DNA of 64,000 bases from Saccharothrix ecbatanensis (GTDB lineage: Bacteria; Actinomycetota; Actinomycetes; Mycobacteriales; Pseudonocardiaceae). The DNA is taken from NCBI RefSeq assembly GCF_014205015.1, contig NZ_JACHMO010000001.1, positions 3,038,001 to 3,102,000 on the forward strand, read 5' to 3'. The translations under genes and the position numbers were made by a program. The notes under the pieces were generated by a model, which saw nothing but the letters and a program-made list of their open reading frames with translations, made no database searches and had not been told where the DNA came from. Position 1 is the first letter of the stretch. Each line of letters begins with the position of its first letter. Shown in pieces: positions 48,672 through 57,108 of the stretch.

Positions 48672-50465
48672 TCAGCCGGCCACCTGGACCAGCGACCACT
48701 GCTGTTCGAGCCGGTTCTCGTCCGGCCACTGGATGACCTCCGCGCCGTCGGCGGTCGATCCGCCACCGACGCTGAGCAGCTTGCCGCTGTGACGGGCGCG
48801 GATCTCGTAGTAGGCGCCGACCGGTTCGAGCGTGAAAGCCTGGTCGGGCGCCAGGTTCTGCACCCACTGCGCGGCCCTCGCGGCGTCGGCGGTGCTCGCT
48901 CCGTAGATGGACACGGCGCGGCCGCTGTTGCGGTTGAGGAGCGACCGGTAGCCGCCACCGATGTCGGTCACGTGCCAGTGCTGGTTGAAGCCGCCGTTGT
49001 CCGCCCACTGCACGAGGTTCGCGCCGTCGGCCAGGTCGGCGCCGAACGCGTCGAGCACCTTGCCGCTCTGCCGGTTGACCAGCTTGTAGTACGCCCCGGC
49101 GGAACGTCCGAAGTCGATGTCGGCGTGCCGAATGGTGCCCGCGCCCGACAGGATCAGCACTCGGCCGGTGCGGGGCACGTGCGTCAGGTTGCGGAAGTAG
49201 CCCGCGTCGATGGTGGTGTGCTGCCGCGTCCAGGCCCCCGTGCTGCTGCCGCTCGGGTTGACCCAGACGTCACCGCTGCCTGACGCGTTGAACATCAGCC
49301 TGCCGTCGGGAAGCCGGATGACGACCGGGCTTCCGCCCGTCGTGAGTGCCGGAGACCCAGCCGTGACCGGGAGTGCGCTGATGTTGGTGCCCGCCTCACC
49401 ACCGACGGAGAAGAAGTCCAGCGGGTTGGACGAGATCTTGTAGCGCACGTTGTCGCCGCCGCCGAAGTACTCGTACGTCATCATCCACCGGCCGTCGGTG
49501 GTCGGGACGACGTTCGGCATGCCCGGACGTCCGCCGCCGATCTGGTTGACCCCGCCGACGCTGTGGGTGTACCCCGCGACGTCGAGCACGGGCGCGCTCC
49601 AGGGACTGGACGAGTTGCCGTTCCAGGTGCGGTGGGCGATGACCTGCCCGTGCGAGTCCCCTGCCGTGGCGTTGTCGGCCCGCATGGTCAGCACACCGGT
49701 CGAGGTGTTGTAGCCGGTGAAGTCGTTCTCGTCCGAGTAGTACGCGACCAGTTGGTTGTTGTACACCATCAGGTACGGCTCCCACACGGGGTCGACCTGG
49801 CGGTAGGTGTTGGCGCGCGCGATGCGCTGACCGATGGCCCCGGCGCTGCCGCCCTGCCAACCGGCGGTGGTGATGATGTTGAGGAAGGTCCAGGACGCGC
49901 CCTGGTCCGTGCTGGAGTACAGGGCGGTCGCCATGTCACGGCGGTCGCCGTCGTTCGTCGGCACCCAGTTCGGGTTCGCGGCCTTCTGCTCGGTGTAGTA
50001 GTGGTCCTCACCCGTCACCGTCGTCGACAGCAGCAACGTGCCGGCGCTCAGGCTGCCGACGTTCTGGGGCAGGACGTAGAAGAACGGGCTCCCCCAGTTG
50101 CTCGTGTACTTCGCGTGCGCGGGGTTGCTCGACATGTACGCCGGCGCCCGGACTTCGGACAGCGGCTGCCACGTCGTGCCGTCGTCGTCACTGCGGTACA
50201 CCGGGATGACCTGCCCGACCGCCGTTCCGGTGGGGCCGACGAGCGCCCTCTCGAAACCGGCGACCAGGCGTCCGCTCGGGAGCGCCGCCGCCTTGGAGTA
50301 GATCGCGCAGTTGCCGAGACCCTTGGTGCACTGCGCGTTCGACGGCAGTTGGTAGAGCGTTCGAGGTGTCGGGCTGACGGCTTGGCCGGGGACGGCCGGC
50401 AAGGCCAGCAGGCCCGCCCCCATCACTGCGATCACGGCCCTTGTGAGCCACTTCATCGTGTTCAC
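48672..50465 (-). CDS. Secreted sialidase-fold glycoside hydrolase (GH93-like exo-arabinanase) with ricin-type lectin
   Basis: The 597-residue exported protein has a signal peptide ending GQAVS (about residue 31). A six-bladed propeller-like domain (about 35-450) has Asp-box-like turns (YRSDDDGTTWQPL, YSSTDQGASWTFL) and GGRPGMPNVVPTTDGRWMMTYEYF, and it ends RVLILSGAGTIRHADIDF. A C-terminal ricin-B domain (about 455-597) has three QW-type repeats (NQHWHV, DQAFTL, EQQWSL). The fold and context suggest GH93 exo-alpha-1,5-L-arabinanase, but true sialidase or another specificity cannot be excluded because catalytic residues were not placed. GTG 50465 or ATG 50456 could start it. Confidence 0.7.
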   Translation of the reverse strand: MNTMKWLTRAVIAVMGAGLLALPAVPGQAVSPTPRTLYQLPSNAQCTKGLGNCAIYSKAAALPSGRLVAGFERALVGPTGTAVGQVIPVYRSDDDGTTWQPLSEVRAPAYMSSNPAHAKYTSNWGSPFFYVLPQNVGSLSAGTLLLSTTVTGEDHYYTEQKAANPNWVPTNDGDRRDMATALYSSTDQGASWTFLNIITTAGWQGGSAGAIGQRIARANTYRQVDPVWEPYLMVYNNQLVAYYSDENDFTGYNTSTGVLTMRADNATAGDSHGQVIAHRTWNGNSSSPWSAPVLDVAGYTHSVGGVNQIGGGRPGMPNVVPTTDGRWMMTYEYFGGGDNVRYKISSNPLDFFSVGGEAGTNISALPVTAGSPALTTGGSPVVIRLPDGRLMFNASGSGDVWVNPSGSSTGAWTRQHTTIDAGYFRNLTHVPRTGRVLILSGAGTIRHADIDFGRSAGAYYKLVNRQSGKVLDAFGADLADGANLVQWADNGGFNQHWHVTDIGGGYRSLLNRNSGRAVSIYGASTADAARAAQWVQNLAPDQAFTLEPVGAYYEIRARHSGKLLSVGGGSTADGAEVIQWPDENRLEQQWSLVQVAG

Positions 50466-50538
50466 GGACTGTCCAATCAGGAGTTGGTCGGATCTTCACC
50501 GTGCCGAGCGGATGGTCGCGGCGACGGCGGGTGTCGGT

Positions 50539-52584
50539 TTACTCGGTGGGACGTCGTAGAACGGCGACCGCACGAGGTGGGAGGGCAAGCGGTTGTCCGG
50601 CCGCCACGTCAGGGCCGATCACGATGTCTCCGCCCGGCTCGGAGACCTCGACCGGTTCGTCGGTGCGGTTGATCAGGAACCAGAAGGTGGTGTCGTGGTC
50701 ACCGCGGACGGCCAGCTCGACCAGGCCTCGGACTTCCACCGGGAGTTCACTGTGGACGGCGGCTGCGTCCAGGATCTCGGTCAGCACCGGACGCAGGCCC
50801 GTTGCCCCGAGGCGGGTGGAGACGTACGTGGCCGATCCGGTCGCCGTGACCCGCCTGGTGATCGCGGCTCGGCCCGCGTGGTCGCCGGACTTGTACCAGG
50901 CGAGAACCTCCACCTCGGCCGCCGTGACGTCGATGCGGTCCGTCCACATCGTGCCCGTCGTGCCGTTGTCCAGGTCCACCCGCCGGTCGTCGGGCAGCGG
51001 CCCGAACTCCTCGATCCGGATGCCCAGCAGTTCCCGCAGCGCGCCGGGGTAGCCGCCCGGCCAGACGTGGTCGTTCTCGTCGACGATGCCGGAGAAGTAC
51101 GTCACGGCGAGGTGTCCCCCACCGGCGACGTACGCGGTCAGGCGCTGGGCCAGCGTCGCCGGAACGACGTGCAGCACCGGCGCGATGACGACGTCGTACC
51201 CGTCGAGCGGCGTGTCCACGGGCACCACGTCGACGCGGACGCCGAGGTCGAGGAAGGCCGAGTACCAGTCGAGCGCTTCCTGCCGGTAGTCCAAGCGGGA
51301 GGTCGGGTGGGAGTCCTGTTCGGACGCCCACCACGACTGCCAGTCGAACACGATGGCGGCACGCGCCGGGCGGCGCACCGAACCCGCGACGGGACCGAGT
51401 TCCCGCAGGGTCCGGCCGAGTTCGGCGACGGATCGGTAGACCTCGCTGTCCTCGCCGGCGTGCGGCAACATCGCGGAGTGGTACTTCTCCGCGCCGGCCA
51501 CCGACTGCCGCCACTGGAAGAAGCACACCGCGTCGGCGCCGTGGGCCACGTTGGTCAGCGAGTCGCGGGCCAGTTCGCCCGGCCGTTTCGCGAGGTTGAC
51601 CGGCTGCCAGTTGACGGCGCTGGTCGAGTGCTCCATCAGGAACCACGGGCGTCCCGGAGCCAGGTTGCCGGTCAGGTTCGCCGAGAACGACAGCTCGTCG
51701 AGCGCCTGCGGTCCGGGGTGCACGTAGTGGTCGTTGGAGACGAAGTCGACCTCGTGCGCCCAGTCCGCGTAGTCCATGCCCTTGATGCCGCGCATGACCA
51801 TGAAGTTGGTCGTGACCGGCACGTCGGGGGTGACGGCCCTCAGGACATCGCGCTCCGCCCGCAGGTAGTCCTTCAGGGCGTCGGAGGAGAAGCGCTTGAA
51901 GTCCAGCTGCTGGGTCGGGTTCGGGTGTGCCGCCGCCTGCCGGGGAGGCAGGACGTGGTCCCAGTCGCTGTAGTGCTGCGACCAGAAAGCCGTTCCCCAG
52001 GCGGAGTTCAGGCCGTCCAACGTGCCGTAACGAGCCCGCAGCCACGTTCGGAACGCACGCGCCGCATCGTCGGAGTAGTCGTAGATGTTGTGGCAGCCCA
52101 ACTCATTGGACACGTGCCAGGCCGCCAGCGCCGCGTGGTCCGCGTACCTCTCGGCCATGGTGCGAACCAACCGCAGCGCGTGCTCGCGGAAGACGGGCGA
52201 GGTGGGCCGCCAGTGCTGGCGCGCGCCCGGCCACACGGTCGCGCCGTTCCGGTCGACCGGAAGGACTTCCGGGTGTTCGGCGGTCAACCAGGGCGGCGGC
52301 GAGGCGGTCGCCGTGGCGAGGTCCACGGCGATGCCTCCCGCGTGCAGCAGGTCCATCACGGTGTCGAGCCAGGCGAAGTCGTGGACGTCCCGGGAGGGCT
52401 GGATCCGGGCCCACGAGAAGATCCCCAGCGAGACGATGTTCACCCCGGCCGCCCGCATCGCCCGGATGTCGTCGGCCCAGACCTCGGCAGGCCACTGTTC
52501 CGGGTTGTAGTCGGCGCCGAAGGCCAGCTGCGCCGCGGCGGAGTGCGGCCGGCGCAGCCAGCGAGGCGCGGGGTGAGGAACCAC
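50539..52584 (-). CDS. GH42 beta-galactosidase
   Basis: The 681-residue enzyme has the GH42 barrel opening LAFGADYNPEQWPAEVWADD, the acid/base Glu161 in WHVSNELGCH and the nucleophile Glu318 in FLMEHS. A trimerisation domain (RRPARAAIVFDWQSWWASEQD) and a C-terminal beta domain follow. It has no signal peptide, so it works inside on imported galacto-oligosaccharides, for example from arabinogalactan or galactan side chains. The GTG at 52584 is chosen because AAGGAG lies 5 nt upstream. An apparent 32-residue N-terminal extension would run through a LacI-type operator. It is divergent from the LacI gene. Confidence 0.93.
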   Translation of the reverse strand: MVPHPAPRWLRRPHSAAAQLAFGADYNPEQWPAEVWADDIRAMRAAGVNIVSLGIFSWARIQPSRDVHDFAWLDTVMDLLHAGGIAVDLATATASPPPWLTAEHPEVLPVDRNGATVWPGARQHWRPTSPVFREHALRLVRTMAERYADHAALAAWHVSNELGCHNIYDYSDDAARAFRTWLRARYGTLDGLNSAWGTAFWSQHYSDWDHVLPPRQAAAHPNPTQQLDFKRFSSDALKDYLRAERDVLRAVTPDVPVTTNFMVMRGIKGMDYADWAHEVDFVSNDHYVHPGPQALDELSFSANLTGNLAPGRPWFLMEHSTSAVNWQPVNLAKRPGELARDSLTNVAHGADAVCFFQWRQSVAGAEKYHSAMLPHAGEDSEVYRSVAELGRTLRELGPVAGSVRRPARAAIVFDWQSWWASEQDSHPTSRLDYRQEALDWYSAFLDLGVRVDVVPVDTPLDGYDVVIAPVLHVVPATLAQRLTAYVAGGGHLAVTYFSGIVDENDHVWPGGYPGALRELLGIRIEEFGPLPDDRRVDLDNGTTGTMWTDRIDVTAAEVEVLAWYKSGDHAGRAAITRRVTATGSATYVSTRLGATGLRPVLTEILDAAAVHSELPVEVRGLVELAVRGDHDTTFWFLINRTDEPVEVSEPGGDIVIGPDVAAGQPLALPPRAVAVLRRPTE

Positions 52585-52641
52585 TGCTGCTCCTTGACGT
52601 TCGAAGTGGGTCATGAGTGGCGTCGGCGTGACCGTTGCCTG

Positions 52642-52659
52642 CATGTTTACGTCAACATG
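52642..52659. promoter_or_regulatory. LacI-type operator A (upstream of GH42)
   Basis: CATGTT, 6 nt (TACGTC), AACATG: a perfect 6-bp-armed inverted repeat 58 nt before the GH42 start. It shares its form with sites at 52747 and 55526. Confidence 0.7.
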
Positions 52660-52746
52660 GTGGTGGTGCACGGCGACCATCTCCCGATAGAGCGGTGATC
52701 ACCGAGGAGTCCGTCCACTACAGGGTCACGCCACGATCAGGCGGAC

Positions 52747-52764
52747 CATGTTAACGTGAACATG
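52747..52764. promoter_or_regulatory. LacI-type operator B (upstream of LacI gene)
   Basis: CATGTT, AACGTG, AACATG; flanking bases extend the palindrome by one pair. It lies 87 nt before the LacI start, consistent with autoregulation and joint control with site A of the divergent promoters. Confidence 0.7.
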
Positions 52765-52850
52765 GCGCTGATAGTGTCACCCGCGCCACAGGATCGTCAA
52801 GACCCGGATCGCGTCAGGACCAGGCGCCCCGTCGAGAAAGGTGACAGGCG

Positions 52851-53927
52851 ATGAGCGCCGCAGAGACCCCGCCCGGAGCGACACCTCCACCGGATCCGCC
52901 CACGAGGAGAGGTCGTGCGAAACGCGCGGTCTCCATCGGTGACGTGGCGCGACTGGCCGGCGTCTCGTCGCAGACGGTGTCCCGGGTTTCCACCGGTCAC
53001 CCGCGGGTGATCCCGTCGACCCGTGAACGCGTGCTCTCCGCCATGAAAGAGCTGGGCTACCGGCCGAACAGCGCCGCACGGGCGCTGAGGATGGGCGAGT
53101 TCCGGACCATCGGCGTCGTGCTGTTCACCCTGTCCAGCACCGGCAACAGCCGCACGGTCGAGGCGATCGCCGACCACGCCGCCGCCGAGGGCTACGCGAT
53201 CACGCTCATCCCCGTCGCGCGGCCGACCCAGGACGACGTCCTCGGAGCGTTCACCCGCCTGGAAGAGCTCGCGGTGGACGGTGTCGTCGTGATCATGGAG
53301 GTGCACCTGTTGGACACCGCCACGGTGACGCTGCCACCCGGTGTGCAGCTGGTCGTGGTCGACTCCGACGCGGGAGACCACTACGCGGTGGTCGACAGCG
53401 ACCAGTACGACGGCGCCCGGCAGGCCGTTCGCCACCTGCTGGACCTGGGGCACCGCACGGTCTGGCACGTCGCCGGCCCGACCGGGTCATTCGCCGCCGA
53501 ACGCCGTGCCGAGGCGTGGCGCACGACCCTCAAGGAGGCCGGCCGCCGCGTTCCGCGCATCGAGCAGGGCGACTGGTCGGCCGCGTCCGGCTACGAGGCC
53601 GGTCTGCGACTGGCCGAGCAGCCGCGGTGCACCGCCGTGTTCGCCGCCAACGACCAGATGGCGTTGGGCGTCCTGCGGGCCTTCCACGAGCACGGCCGCA
53701 GCGTGCCCGACGACGTGAGCGTGGTCGGGTTCGACGACATCCCCGACTCGGCCTTCTTCATCCCACCGCTGACCACGGTCCACCAGGACTTCGCCGAAGT
53801 GGGGCGGCGTTGCGTCCAGCGCCTGCTCCAGCAGATCCGCCGCGAAGCAACCGACGCCGACGCGGGCCTGGTTCCGACCCAGTTGGTCGTTCGCCACAGC
53901 GCAGCGCCGCCCCGCCGCGCGCGGTGA
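52851..53927 (+). CDS. LacI-family transcriptional regulator
   Basis: The 358-residue regulator has a 27-residue Pro-rich leader and then the LacI headpiece (SIGDVARLAGVSSQTVSRV, hinge RPNSAARALRMG). The periplasmic-binding-protein-like domain has FRTIGVVLF, DGVVVIMEVH, GHRTVWHVAGP, AVFAANDQMALGVLRAFHEHG and VSVVGFDDIPDSAFFIPPLTTVHQD. It probably represses the galactoside/arabinan genes until a sugar ligand binds, acting at CATGTT-N6-AACATG sites. GGTGACAGG precedes the ATG. Divergent from GH42. Confidence 0.93.
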   Translation: MSAAETPPGATPPPDPPTRRGRAKRAVSIGDVARLAGVSSQTVSRVSTGHPRVIPSTRERVLSAMKELGYRPNSAARALRMGEFRTIGVVLFTLSSTGNSRTVEAIADHAAAEGYAITLIPVARPTQDDVLGAFTRLEELAVDGVVVIMEVHLLDTATVTLPPGVQLVVVDSDAGDHYAVVDSDQYDGARQAVRHLLDLGHRTVWHVAGPTGSFAAERRAEAWRTTLKEAGRRVPRIEQGDWSAASGYEAGLRLAEQPRCTAVFAANDQMALGVLRAFHEHGRSVPDDVSVVGFDDIPDSAFFIPPLTTVHQDFAEVGRRCVQRLLQQIRREATDADAGLVPTQLVVRHSAAPPRRAR

Positions 53928-53938
53928 CGCGGCGGCGG
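53909..53938 (+). terminator. Terminator overlapping LacI stop codon
   Basis: A perfect 11-bp stem (53909-53919 with 53928-53938) with an 8-nt loop encloses the TGA stop at 53925-53927 and is followed by TTCT. Confidence 0.75.
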
Positions 53939-53960
53939 GGCTTCTCGTGCTGCGACTCCG

Positions 53961-55313
53961 TCAGGCAGGCGCCTGGCGCCAACGCTGGTTCGTGCCGCCG
54001 TTGCAGGTCCACTGGATGAGCAAGGTGCCGCTGGCCGTGCTGGACGAGGGGACGTCGAGGCACTTGCCGCTTGCGCGGTTGGCGAGTGACACGGTGGTCG
54101 CGTCGAGCTGACGCACCGTCCACTGCTGGTTGTTGCCGCCGTGGCAGCCGTACTGCAACACGCTCGCGCCGTCCGCGGTCGAACTGCTCGACACGTCCAG
54201 GCACGAGCCGGTGGCCCGGTTGATCACCTCGACGTAACCGCCCGGCTTGGCGCGGAACTGCCAGTGCTGCGCCTGCGCGGTCGACGCGGTCGCCTGCCGG
54301 ACCGACGAACCCGAGGTGTCGAGCCTGAGGCCGCTGTGCTGCGCGGTGAACGTCGAGAACGGACCCACACCGCCCGCGGTCTGCACCACCGTGCGGATCG
54401 TGCCGTCCGCGTTGTGGTGCAGGCGATCCATCACGACCGACCTCTTGTACCCGCCGCCGCCGGTGCGGGCGTTCTTGTGGTAGGCGATGTACCACTCCCC
54501 CTGGTACTGCACGATCGACTGGTGGTTCGTGCTCACGTTGACGTAGTCCAGGACGACGCCGCGATAGGTGAACGGGCCCAGTGGTGACGTGCCGGTGGCG
54601 TAGTGGATCTGGCCCGGCCAGCCGGTCGAGTAGGTGAAGTAGTAGGTGCTGCCTACCTTGTGCAGGTGAGGCGCCTCGCCGTACACCGTCGAGCCGGTCA
54701 CCCGGACGTCGGTGATCGGTCCGGACGTGGACACCATGTCGGCGCCCAACCGCACCACCTTCGGCGTCCTCGTGCCGAAGTACATGTAGGACGAACCGTC
54801 GCTGTCGGTGAAGATCATCGGGTCGATGGGCTCGTCGCCGACGTTCGTGTCCCGGGCCTGGTCGACGAGCGGGTTGCCGCGGGCGTCGGTGAACGGACCC
54901 GTCGGGGACGACGAGACCGCCACACCGATCTTCGTGCGGTCGACGGGGAGGTAGAGGTAGTAGCGGCCGTTCCGCTCCGCCGCGCCGGGCGCCCAGGCGT
55001 ACCGGCTCGCCCAGGAGAAGCCCGCGATCGAGAACACGTCGCCGTGGTCGGTCCAGTCCACCAGGTTCGACGACGAGTAGGACCGCCACGACTTCGAGTC
55101 CCAGTAGGTGCCGCTGTTGGTCTGGTCGTCGGTGAGGTAGAGGTGCACCCGTCCGTTGAACACGTGCGCGGACGGGTCCGCGACGAACCGGTCGGGGATG
55201 ATCGGGTTCGCGGCGCTCGCCTGTGGCACGCCGATCACCGCGGAACCCACGAGCACACCGGCGGCAAGGATGCCGCGGAGGGCCATCCGGCCCCGACCAC
55301 GGCGCCTTCCCAT
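53961..55313 (-). CDS. Secreted GH43 glycosidase (arabinanase/arabinofuranosidase type) with ricin-type lectin
   Basis: This exported protein of about 450 residues has an Arg-rich signal peptide ending ASAAN. A five-bladed GH43 propeller carries the catalytic base Asp in FVADPSAHV, the pKa-modulating Asp in DEPIDPMIF and the acid Glu in VYGEAPHLH. A C-terminal ricin-B domain shows the repeats SGLRLDTSG, TGSCLDVSS and SGKCLDVPS with NQQWTV and NQRWRQ. It likely removes arabinose or xylose residues from plant polysaccharides. The ATG at 55313 best fits the signal peptide; in-frame ATGs at 55334 and 55502 exist. An operator-like site lies upstream at 55526. Confidence 0.85.
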   Translation of the reverse strand: MGRRRGRGRMALRGILAAGVLVGSAVIGVPQASAANPIIPDRFVADPSAHVFNGRVHLYLTDDQTNSGTYWDSKSWRSYSSSNLVDWTDHGDVFSIAGFSWASRYAWAPGAAERNGRYYLYLPVDRTKIGVAVSSSPTGPFTDARGNPLVDQARDTNVGDEPIDPMIFTDSDGSSYMYFGTRTPKVVRLGADMVSTSGPITDVRVTGSTVYGEAPHLHKVGSTYYFTYSTGWPGQIHYATGTSPLGPFTYRGVVLDYVNVSTNHQSIVQYQGEWYIAYHKNARTGGGGYKRSVVMDRLHHNADGTIRTVVQTAGGVGPFSTFTAQHSGLRLDTSGSSVRQATASTAQAQHWQFRAKPGGYVEVINRATGSCLDVSSSSTADGASVLQYGCHGGNNQQWTVRQLDATTVSLANRASGKCLDVPSSSTASGTLLIQWTCNGGTNQRWRQAPA

Positions 55314-55525
55314 CTCATGCGCGGGCCGCGCCATGAGGGCCGGTCGACCACTGCGTGAAATCTCGATGGCGATCACGTCCAATCTGCGAAGTGCGAGTCT
55401 GGTCCGCTGCGGCTCGAGTGGGACTCCGGCCCCGCGCTCGGCGGCATCGCGCATCGCCGACCGACTTTGCCGCACTGGGGCACGTCGCGGCCGCGACTTC
55501 ACCCGCAGAGCTGTCGATCAAGCAC

Positions 55526-55543
55526 GGTGTTAACGCTAACATG
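55526..55543. promoter_or_regulatory. LacI-type operator C (upstream of GH43-ricin gene)
   Basis: GGTGTT, AACGCT, AACATG matches the operator A/B form with two mismatches in the left arm. Position upstream of GH43 suggests it belongs to the same LacI regulon. Confidence 0.5.
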
Positions 55544-55582
55544 ACTTCGCTCGCACCCCAATACCCCGTTTCGACGAAGCGC

Positions 55583-56479
55583 TCAGCGCAGGGTCGAGCC
55601 GCGATCCAGGTCCAGCAGCGGCAGCTCGGCCCGGGTCGGAAGCCCTTCCCAATCGCCGGTCGTCATGACGGCGAAGGCGCCGGTGGCGTTGCCCCGCGCC
55701 AGGCAGTCCGCCGGGGGCAGTCCGTCGAGCACGCCGGACAGGTAGCCGGCGGTGAACGCGTCGCCCGCGCCGACGGGGTCCACCACTCGCACGCGGTACG
55801 CCGGGGCGGTCCAGCTGCCGTCGGGGGTGCGGACCCGCGCCCCGTCCGCGCCGAGCTTGGTGACGACGTGGTCGCCGCCGCCGACGAGGTCGAGTTCGGC
55901 CGGCGATCCGATGAGCACGGACGCCTTGCGCGCGAGAGGCGTGAGCACCCGTGACGCTTCGCGCGCGGACCACAGGAGGCTGCGGTGGTTGACGTCGAAC
56001 GACACGAGGCCGCCCGACTCGCGCACGTGGTCGACGGCGGCGTGCACCGCGGCCAGCGGCCCGGGGCCCAGCGCGGGGGTGATGCCGGTGACGTGGAGCA
56101 GTCGCGTGCCGCCGGTCAACCCGGTGAGCGCGTCCTGCGCGGTCAGGCGCGAGCCGGCGGACCCGCGGCGGTGGTACAGGACGCGGGTGACGTCCGGTGT
56201 CCGTTGCTCGAACAGGATCAGCCCGGTGGGCGCGTCCTCGTCCCGGACCGCGGCCGAGGTGTCGACTTCCTCGGCCCGGAGTGTGCGCAGCACCAGTTCG
56301 CCGGGTTCGTCCGCGCCGACGCGGCCCACCCAGCGGGTGGTGTGCCCCAAGCGGGACAGGCCGATGGCCACGGTGCTCTCGGCTCCGGCGATCGACGTGG
56401 TGGCGGTCGAGCCGAGCCGCCAGCCACCGGTCGACCGCAGCGACATCATGGTCTCGCCGAGCACGACGGCGTCGATCAC
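55583..56479 (-). CDS. kdgK: PfkB-family 2-keto-3-deoxy-sugar-acid kinase (KDG/KDGal kinase)
   Basis: The 298-residue ribokinase-type enzyme has the opening VVLGETMMSLRSTG, the substrate segment VAIGLSRLGHTTRWVGRVGADEPG, FDVNHRSLLW and the PfkB signature DPVGAGDAFTAGYLSG with the catalytic Asp. KDG kinases of this type phosphorylate 2-keto-3-deoxygluconate and its galactonate epimer. Its operon neighbours (galactonate dehydratase, KDPG-type aldolase) make 2-keto-3-deoxygalactonate the likely substrate. The ATG overlaps the aldolase stop by 4 nt. Confidence 0.85.
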   Translation of the reverse strand: MIDAVVLGETMMSLRSTGGWRLGSTATTSIAGAESTVAIGLSRLGHTTRWVGRVGADEPGELVLRTLRAEEVDTSAAVRDEDAPTGLILFEQRTPDVTRVLYHRRGSAGSRLTAQDALTGLTGGTRLLHVTGITPALGPGPLAAVHAAVDHVRESGGLVSFDVNHRSLLWSAREASRVLTPLARKASVLIGSPAELDLVGGGDHVVTKLGADGARVRTPDGSWTAPAYRVRVVDPVGAGDAFTAGYLSGVLDGLPPADCLARGNATGAFAVMTTGDWEGLPTRAELPLLDLDRGSTLR

Positions 56480-57108
56480 GACCGGCTCGCGTTCGCCAGG
56501 AACGACCGGACCCGTGCCGCCAGGCCCGTCGGGTCGCCGCCCGTGAGAGGTGCGCCGACCCCGACCGCGACGGCGCCCGCGTCGAGGTACCGCGCCACGT
56601 CATCGACGCCGATACCGCCCACCGGGACGAGCGGGATGTCGGGGAACGGCGCACGCAGCGCGGCGACGTGCCCCGGTCCGAGCGAGGAAGCCGGGAAGAC
56701 CTTGACCGCGGTGGCTCCCGCACGGTGCGCGGCGAGGACTTCGGTGGGGGTCAGCGCTCCCGCCAGGACAGGAAGTCCAAGCTCGACCGAAGCGCGCACG
56801 CCCTCCCCCAGCGCCGGGGTCACGGTGAAGGTCGCACCCGAGTCCCGCGCCCGGCGAGCGTCGTCCGCGGTCAGGACGGTGCCCGCACCGACGTGGACGT
56901 CCGGGCCGACCGCGGCGGCGACCCGTTCGATCACCTCGAGCGCGTCGGTGGAGGTCAGGGACACCTCCAGCACGGAGATGCCGTTGTCCACCAGCACGGC
57001 GGCGATGCGCTCGCAGGTCACGGGGTCGTCCCCGCGGATGATCGCCATGAGCCGGTGGGCGCGCAGTGCCTCGATCAGCCGCATTCCTCGTCCGTTCCTC
57101 GTCACCAT
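56476..57108 (-). CDS. eda: 2-keto-3-deoxy-6-phospho-(galacto/glu)conate aldolase
   Basis: This KDPG/KDPGal aldolase of about 210 residues shows LMAIIRGDDPVTCERIAAVLVDNGISVLEVSLTST-like opening with the catalytic Glu, VGAGTVLTADDARRARDSGATFTVTP, the Schiff-base Lys in GATAVKVFPAS, and VPVGGIGVDDVARYLDAGAVAVGVG. It splits the phosphorylated keto-acid to pyruvate and glyceraldehyde-3-phosphate. ATG 57108 (or GTG 57105) overlaps the dehydratase stop, so translation is coupled; an ATG at 57084 is also possible. Confidence 0.88.
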   Translation of the reverse strand: MVTRNGRGMRLIEALRAHRLMAIIRGDDPVTCERIAAVLVDNGISVLEVSLTSTDALEVIERVAAAVGPDVHVGAGTVLTADDARRARDSGATFTVTPALGEGVRASVELGLPVLAGALTPTEVLAAHRAGATAVKVFPASSLGPGHVAALRAPFPDIPLVPVGGIGVDDVARYLDAGAVAVGVGAPLTGGDPTGLAARVRSFLANASRS

